Positions 59,927 through 64,000 of a stretch of 64,000 bases of DNA are shown in pieces. The translations under genes and the position numbers were made by a program. Below the pieces are notes generated by a model. The model did not search any database and was not told the origin of the DNA. It saw only the letters and a list, made by a program, of their open reading frames with translations. The stretch comes from Actinomadura syzygii (GTDB lineage: Bacteria > Actinomycetota > Actinomycetes > Streptosporangiales > Streptosporangiaceae). The stretch is from the NCBI RefSeq assembly GCF_008085905.1, contig NZ_VSFF01000001.1, positions 62,001 to 126,000 of the forward strand, in the 5' to 3' direction. Every line of letters begins with the position of its first letter. Within the stretch, counting starts at the first letter, position 1.

Positions 59927-60697
59927 TCACAGCTCGCGTTCGAGCCGGGCCGCGACCTCCCGGTACCGGCTGACCGGCACCAGGTGGACGCCGTCGAACG
60001 CGCCGCTGTCCCGGATCGCGAGGACCTGCTCGCAGGCCACCGCGACGCCCGCCGCCCTGTCCCGTTCGACCGCGTCGACGAGTTCGGCGGGAATGGCGAT
60101 GTCGGGAATGGCGGCGGCCAGATTACGCGCCATCCCGGCGCTCGCGAGCACCATCACTCCGGCGTAGACGGGGCCGTTCAGCCGGGCGTCGTCGCGCCAG
60201 CGGAGCAGATCATCTACTGAATAGCTCACCTGGACGAACGTGAAGTCGGCGGACCGCTTCCACTCGGGCGTTTTGCGGAGGCCCGTCGTCACACCGATCT
60301 GGAACGGAGCGCAGCCCGCGAAAACGGCGTCCTCGGCGGCGGCGCGGGTCTCGTCCATCATCGCGCGGACGGTCAGTTCGCTCGTCCGGCCGCCGATGGA
60401 CGGCTTGTCCCCGTAAACGAACAGGAAACGGTCGACGCCGTACGCGGCGGCGGTCAGCAGGTCGCGGCGGAATCCCAGCAGATTGCGGTCGCGGGAGTTG
60501 AGGCACGCGATGCCGCGCGCGCCCATCGCCTGCACTTCGTGGGCGACCGCCACGCTGGACACGGTCGCCCGCCCAATGTGGTTGTCAGGGATGAGGAAAG
60601 AATCAGCGACTGGGCTCAACACGCCGATCTGATGCCGGACTCTGGTGAGATCCGGCTTCATGGGCGGTTCGACCTCGCACACAATCTCGAACGCCAT
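59927..60697 (-). CDS. Methylenetetrahydrofolate reductase-like protein
   Basis: A 256-residue TIM-barrel protein related to MetF. Visible features are an N-terminal MAFEIVCEVEPPMKPDLTRV (Glu in the folate site region), SSVAVAHEVQAMGARGIACL, FLFVYGDKPSIGG and FQIGVTTGLRKTPEWKRSAD (reminiscent of the FAD-binding AG(Y/A)xxxH region). It is shorter than classical MetF (about 290-300 residues) and diverges at several positions. It may act on a different cofactor. The downstream FlK-like gene is 3 bases away. The promoter should lie between 60698 and 60791, shared divergently with the PPOX gene. Confidence 0.78.
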   Translation of the reverse strand: MAFEIVCEVEPPMKPDLTRVRHQIGVLSPVADSFLIPDNHIGRATVSSVAVAHEVQAMGARGIACLNSRDRNLLGFRRDLLTAAAYGVDRFLFVYGDKPSIGGRTSELTVRAMMDETRAAAEDAVFAGCAPFQIGVTTGLRKTPEWKRSADFTFVQVSYSVDDLLRWRDDARLNGPVYAGVMVLASAGMARNLAAAIPDIAIPAELVDAVERDRAAGVAVACEQVLAIRDSGAFDGVHLVPVSRYREVAARLEREL

Positions 60698-60791
60698 CCC
60701 CCGACCCTACCGTCCGGGTCCGCTCGAATGTCAGTGCCGACCAGTACGGTCGGGGCGTCCGTCATTCAGGCCGTCCCATTGAGGAGCGACT

Positions 60792-61298
60792 ATGAGCGAA
60801 CCCGTTTCCCGGCTGGACGAACGGTTCAGCGATCCCGGCACACAGGCCACGCCATGGGAGAACGCTCGCGAAGTTCTGGAAAACGCGCAGTTGTCGTGGA
60901 TCGCCACCGTTCGGGGCGACGGCCGTCCGCACGTCACGCCGCTGGTGGCCGTGTGGCTGGACGGCGCGTTCCATTTCTGCACCGGGCCGTCCGAGCAGAA
61001 GACGCGGAACCTCGCGGGCAACCCGCAGGTCGTCCTGACCACGGGCGACGGCCGGTGGGACGGGGGCCTCGACGTCATGGTCGAGGGCGAGGCCGAGCGG
61101 GTCACCGACCGTCCCGCGCTCGAACGGCTCGCCGCCGCCTGGACGTCCAAATGGAACGGGGAATGGCAGTTCGGGGTGACCGACGACGGCTTCTCTAACG
61201 ACGTCGGGGGCGACGCCTACGTGTATGCGGTTCGTCCGGCGAAGGTGCTGGCCTTCGGCAAGGGCACCTTCACGCACACCAGCTACAAGTTCGCCTGA
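60792..61298 (+). CDS. Pyridoxamine 5'-phosphate oxidase-fold protein
   Basis: A 168-residue split-barrel flavin/F420-binding protein of the PPOX family. It has LSWIATVRGDGRPHVTPLVA at about 35-55 and GPSEQKTRNLAGNPQVVLTT at about 79-98, the usual cofactor contacts. The C-terminal part VYAVRPAKVLAFGKGTFTHT is typical of actinobacterial F420- or FMN-dependent members. The ATG has a GAGGAGCGA site. It is convergent with panB, with nine bases between stops. The substrate is unknown; F420H2-dependent members reduce varied small molecules. Confidence 0.88.
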   Translation: MSEPVSRLDERFSDPGTQATPWENAREVLENAQLSWIATVRGDGRPHVTPLVAVWLDGAFHFCTGPSEQKTRNLAGNPQVVLTTGDGRWDGGLDVMVEGEAERVTDRPALERLAAAWTSKWNGEWQFGVTDDGFSNDVGGDAYVYAVRPAKVLAFGKGTFTHTSYKFA

Positions 61299-61307
61299 GT
61301 TCCTTTT

Positions 61308-62162
61308 CTAGCGGTAGACGTGCTCGGGCGCGGGAAAGGCGCCGTCCGCGACCTCTTCGGCGTAGGCGCGGGCGGCTTCGACCATGGTCTGCCGCACTTC
61401 CGCGTACTGCTTGACGAAGCGGGGAAGCCGCCCGGGTGTCACGCCGAGCGCGTCGGTCCAGACGAGGACCTGAGCGTCGCATTCCGGCCCGGCGCCGATG
61501 CCGATGGTGGGGATGTCCAACGAGTCGGTGACCTGCGAGGCGAGTTCTCCAGGCACCGCCTCCAGGACGACTCCGAACGCGCCCGCGTCCTGGACGGCCC
61601 GCGCGTCCTGGAGGAGTTGCCGCGCCGCCGTGTCGCCGCGCCCCTGCACCCGATAGCCGCCGAAGGCGTTCACCGACTGGGGCGTCAATCCCACGTGCCC
61701 CATGACCGGAATTCCCGCGGACACGATCGCGCTGATCTGGGGCGCGCTACGCTCCCCGCCCTCCAGTTTGACCGCGCCCACCCCGGCCTCTTTGACCAGC
61801 CGCAAGGCGCTTTGCAGGGCCTGCTCGGACCCCTGCTGATAACTGCCGAAGGGGAGGTCGCCGATGACGAGGGCGCGCTCGGTTCCCCGGACGACGGCCG
61901 CCGCGAGGAGTGCGATCTCGTCCAGGCTCACCGGGACGGTCGAGTCGTATCCGAGATGGTTGTTGCCCATCGTGTCCCCGACGAGGATGACCGGGATTCC
62001 GGCCTCGTCGAACGCGGCGGCGGTCATCGCGTCATAGGCGGTGAGCATCGCCCATCGGTGGCCGCGTTCCTTCGCCTTTGCGATGTCCCGGACCGTGACC
62101 CGGCCGGACGACCCATAAACGGATGCGTCCTGCATTTCCTGGGCATGCGAAATACGCGCCAT
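61308..62162 (-). CDS. panB: 3-methyl-2-oxobutanoate hydroxymethyltransferase
   Basis: A 284-residue PanB, which adds a hydroxymethyl group from 5,10-methylene-THF to 2-oxoisovalerate to give ketopantoate, the first committed step of pantothenate/CoA synthesis. Metal and catalytic sites are all present: VGDTMGNNHLGYDS, VIGDLPFGSYQ, AVKLEGGERS and VVLEAVPGELA. The N terminus (about 1-20) is variable. The ATG at 62162 fits the family start. It is adjacent to an MTHFR-like gene that may provide a related folate; that is suggestive only. Confidence 0.96.
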   Translation of the reverse strand: MARISHAQEMQDASVYGSSGRVTVRDIAKAKERGHRWAMLTAYDAMTAAAFDEAGIPVILVGDTMGNNHLGYDSTVPVSLDEIALLAAAVVRGTERALVIGDLPFGSYQQGSEQALQSALRLVKEAGVGAVKLEGGERSAPQISAIVSAGIPVMGHVGLTPQSVNAFGGYRVQGRGDTAARQLLQDARAVQDAGAFGVVLEAVPGELASQVTDSLDIPTIGIGAGPECDAQVLVWTDALGVTPGRLPRFVKQYAEVRQTMVEAARAYAEEVADGAFPAPEHVYR

Positions 62163-62262
62163 GGCGACTCCCGTTCGACTGTCTCGAAGCGCCCTTTACG
62201 GCGTCTCCGGACTCTTGCCCATCGTGACATAAGCGTTCGGTCCCGTACAGGCCGACGGCCGA

Positions 62263-62288
62263 TGGCGGCGCGGTCGCCCGCGCCGCCA
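62263..62288 (-). terminator. Terminator of the anchored-protein gene
   Basis: A perfect 11-base-pair stem (62263-62273 with 62278-62288), loop TCGC, 8 bases after the stop at 62296 on the minus strand. Confidence 0.75.
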
Positions 62289-62295
62289 CCTGAGA

Positions 62296-63051
62296 TCAGC
62301 GCCGGACGGCCCGGCGGCGGAGGAACAGACCGCCGCCGCCGGCGGCGAGGAGGAGCCCGAGCCCGGCGAACACGACCGGGGCTTCGTTGTTGTCTCCGGT
62401 TTCGCTGGGCTTCGGGCCGTAGCCTCCAGCCATGCCCTGCCGGTCATAGGCCGAACCGGGCAGGCGGTCCCCGTAGCGACCGCGAACCGCCCGCTGGTAG
62501 GCCGCCAGCGGGACGGAAGGCGCGCCCGTCACCTGCCGAGCCTCCGCATTGAGCGGGTAGACCCGGCCGCCGTCCAGCCGGTACCAGCCGTTGATCTGCG
62601 GCTCGCGGAAGACCGTTCCTGTGTTGCGCGCGTAGTTCTGCTCGTCCGCGCCGGACGCGATATTGGCGAGCCGCCAGGCCCCGTCCCTGCGCACGGCCCA
62701 GACCGAGGCGCGCTGCCCGTCTGCCGAGACCGCCTCGGTGGCGAGGAAGGACAGCCGCGCGACCGTGTCCGAACGTCCCGTGACGAAGCCGGGGTCGAGT
62801 TCGTAGACGGGCACGGTCGGGCCGGTCAGCCTGGGCGCCATCTGCGCCGCCGCGCTGGCGGTGATCTTCGCGGTGCCGCCGCGGGCGGCGAAGAAGCGGG
62901 CGACGGTCGGGGACGCCGCTTCGGCGACCTGCCGGGCGGCGGCCACGTCGGCGGCCGGGGGCCGGGTCGGGGCGGGGGACGCGGCGGCCGCCGGCGCCGC
63001 CGTCACGATCACGATCGCGCCGCTGAGCGCGAGACCTGCGAACAGTTTCAT
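62296..63051 (-). CDS. C-terminally anchored surface protein
   Basis: A 251-residue exported protein. A signal peptide at the start (MKLFAGLALSGAIVIVTAAP) is followed by an extracellular domain rich in Ala/Arg (about 30-200; IASGADEQNYARNTGTVFRE, GWYRLDGGRVYPLNAEARQV). A short SETGDN segment lies near residue 215, followed by one hydrophobic helix (VVFAGLGLLLAAGGGGLFLR) and a basic end (RRRAVRR). That order (polar motif, helix, positive tail) resembles a cell-wall sorting signal, but the motif is not LPxTG and may simply be a membrane anchor. It lies just downstream of a secreted C39-like protease, 11 bases apart. Confidence 0.75.
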   Translation of the reverse strand: MKLFAGLALSGAIVIVTAAPAAAASPAPTRPPAADVAAARQVAEAASPTVARFFAARGGTAKITASAAAQMAPRLTGPTVPVYELDPGFVTGRSDTVARLSFLATEAVSADGQRASVWAVRRDGAWRLANIASGADEQNYARNTGTVFREPQINGWYRLDGGRVYPLNAEARQVTGAPSVPLAAYQRAVRGRYGDRLPGSAYDRQGMAGGYGPKPSETGDNNEAPVVFAGLGLLLAAGGGGLFLRRRAVRR

Positions 63052-63062
63052 CTCACGTCTCC

Positions 63063-63623
63063 TCAGGCGCCGATGTAGTCGAGGGAATGGGTCCAGAGGA
63101 ACGAGTTGTTGCTGACGTAGTAGTTGTACGACGCCCAGTTGTAGCGGTAGTTCGAGGGCCAGGGATCTCCCCAATAGACCATGCTCGAACCGGTGTCGTA
63201 GCCGTACAGGACCTGCATGTGCCCGCCGCCGCTCGTCCATTGGATGCGGGCGATGATGGGACGGCGCGCGTCCACCTCCCGGACGATCGCGGCGTAGGTG
63301 AGATAGGTGTAGACGTAGCTCCCGGGATTGATTCCGATTTGGCGGAAGGCGTTCTGGTCGTTGGCCAGCGTGGCCTGCTCGTTGGGGCAGGACGAGTTCA
63401 TCGCGCGGTTGAAGGCGAGGTTGCAGAACTGGTTCTGGCTGTAGGACCTGCCCATATAGGCGGCCACTGTGTTGCCGGACGCGGCCCAGCACCAGTTGGT
63501 CCTTTCCTGGGCCTGCATGGTGATGCCGAGTTTCAGGGCGGCGGCGTCGGCGGTGCCGGGCACGGCCACGGCCGAGAGTGCGAGCGCGCCCACGGCGGCG
63601 CGCCAGGCTGTGCGGGTAAGCAT
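63063..63623 (-). CDS. Secreted C39-like papain-fold cysteine protease
   Basis: A 186-residue secreted protease. The signal peptide is MLTRTAWRAAVGALALSAVA with likely cleavage after ADA. The mature protein has the papain-like (C39_2/AvrRpt2-type) catalytic pattern: Cys in QERTNWCWAASGNTVAAYMG, His in SGGGHMQVLYGYD, and an Asp in VYWGDPWPS. Several paired Cys (NQFCNLAFNR, NSSCPNEQA) suggest disulfides. The ATG at 63623 is chosen because it begins the signal peptide. It is the first gene of a two-gene operon with the anchored protein; the anchored protein may be its substrate, inhibitor or anchor. Confidence 0.86.
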   Translation of the reverse strand: MLTRTAWRAAVGALALSAVAVPGTADAAALKLGITMQAQERTNWCWAASGNTVAAYMGRSYSQNQFCNLAFNRAMNSSCPNEQATLANDQNAFRQIGINPGSYVYTYLTYAAIVREVDARRPIIARIQWTSGGGHMQVLYGYDTGSSMVYWGDPWPSNYRYNWASYNYYVSNNSFLWTHSLDYIGA

Positions 63624-63794
63624 GGAGAATGCACTCCTGGGGGACGGTCGAAGGATGGGGGTGTCGGGCGCCCTCGACGTCCGCGGAACGTCGAAAGGAA
63701 TGGTCCCCCCGCCGCGAATCCCAGACAAGCCCCTGCGCCGTGGCGGAATTTCAAGGTGTAGGCGGCCAATAAATGAGAAAGGCGCCGCCCGGGG

Positions 63795-64000
63795 TCAGTC
63801 CCACTCCCAGCGGATGCCGTGGACGCCGGGCCGGACCTCCATATCGGCCATATGCACGGCGCACCAGCCGGACAGTTGCAGCTCTCCGACGTCGGCGCTC
63901 GGCGTCGCCGCGTTCGGCTGCCAGACCCGGTGGCAGCGGACGGGCAGCGCGTCCGGATCGAACTGGACGTGCAGCAGGTACATGTGCGTCGGATGGCGGA
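63795..64000 (-). CDS. Unknown protein, C-terminal fragment
   Basis: Only the last roughly 68 residues are visible; the frame is open to the right edge (codons from 63998). The sequence is beta-rich with several His and Trp (HMYLLHVQFDPDALPVRCHR, SGWCAVHMADMEVRPGVHGI, ending RWEWD). I do not recognise a family. It is on the same strand as the C39 protease but 171 bases away. Confidence 0.6.
   Translation of the reverse strand, partial: RHPTHMYLLHVQFDPDALPVRCHRVWQPNAATPSADVGELQLSGWCAVHMADMEVRPGVHGIRWEWD

Overview
The window is about 72% GC bacterial chromosome with actinobacterial codon bias. Several features point to a filamentous actinomycete, probably Actinomadura or another Thermomonosporaceae (inference; no 16S gene is present): GTG/TTG starts with GTGA or ATGA overlaps, SigE-family ECF sigma factor, XRE/DUF397 regulators, an Mkl/YrbE/MCE lipid importer, a second incomplete nuo cluster and an actinobacterial KorAB. 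Most of the window is core genome.

Region 1 (1-20.7 kb, almost all minus strand) is the translation and secretion neighbourhood. Read in transcription order it holds tRNA-Thr, tRNA-Met, rpmG, hadA-hadB, murB, a TMEM165/GDT1 cation exporter under a probable yybP-ykoY manganese riboswitch, adenosine deaminase (+), a proline-rich secreted protein, an ECF sigma/anti-sigma pair, an aminotransferase (+), tRNA-Trp, secE, nusG, rplK, rplA, an acyl-CoA synthetase, two LppX/LprG-like lipoproteins, rplJ-rplL behind an attenuator-like leader, and then mkl-yrbEA-yrbEB-mce. The order rpmG-hadAB and secE-nusG-rplK-rplA-rplJ-rplL-mkl resembles mycobacteria.

Region 2 (20.9-28 kb) is more variable. It has a PP2C-type phosphatase, a MerR regulator with an apparent 1-nt frameshift, an operon of sortase, GT2 glycosyltransferase and a 54-aa membrane protein, then a stretch of lower-GC accessory genes (SUKH-like protein, small membrane protein, small ORFs) that ends at tRNA-Tyr.

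Region 3 (28-46.3 kb) is bioenergetic: YajQ, HtpX, then nuoABC-nuoH-(inverted HhH gene)-nuoIJKLMN without nuoD, nuoE, nuoF or nuoG, two anchored LprG-like proteins, and korA-korB preceded by a short Cys-containing leader peptide. KorAB makes reduced ferredoxin. A complex I without its NADH module is a plausible acceptor, so the two modules may work together (inference).

Region 4 (46.4-64 kb) contains a SecD-P1-like membrane protein, a small secreted protein, an ATPase/XRE/DUF397 regulatory trio, a PQQ-propeller membrane protein, a YceI protein and a DHA2 exporter that share carboxypeptidase-regulatory-like repeats beside a divergent TetR gene, an S15-type hydrolase fused to an ABC ATPase with its permease, a FlK-like thioesterase with an MTHFR-like protein, a PPOX-fold oxidoreductase, panB, and a secreted C39-like protease with a C-terminally anchored partner. 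No CRISPR array, insertion sequence, rRNA or prophage was seen.
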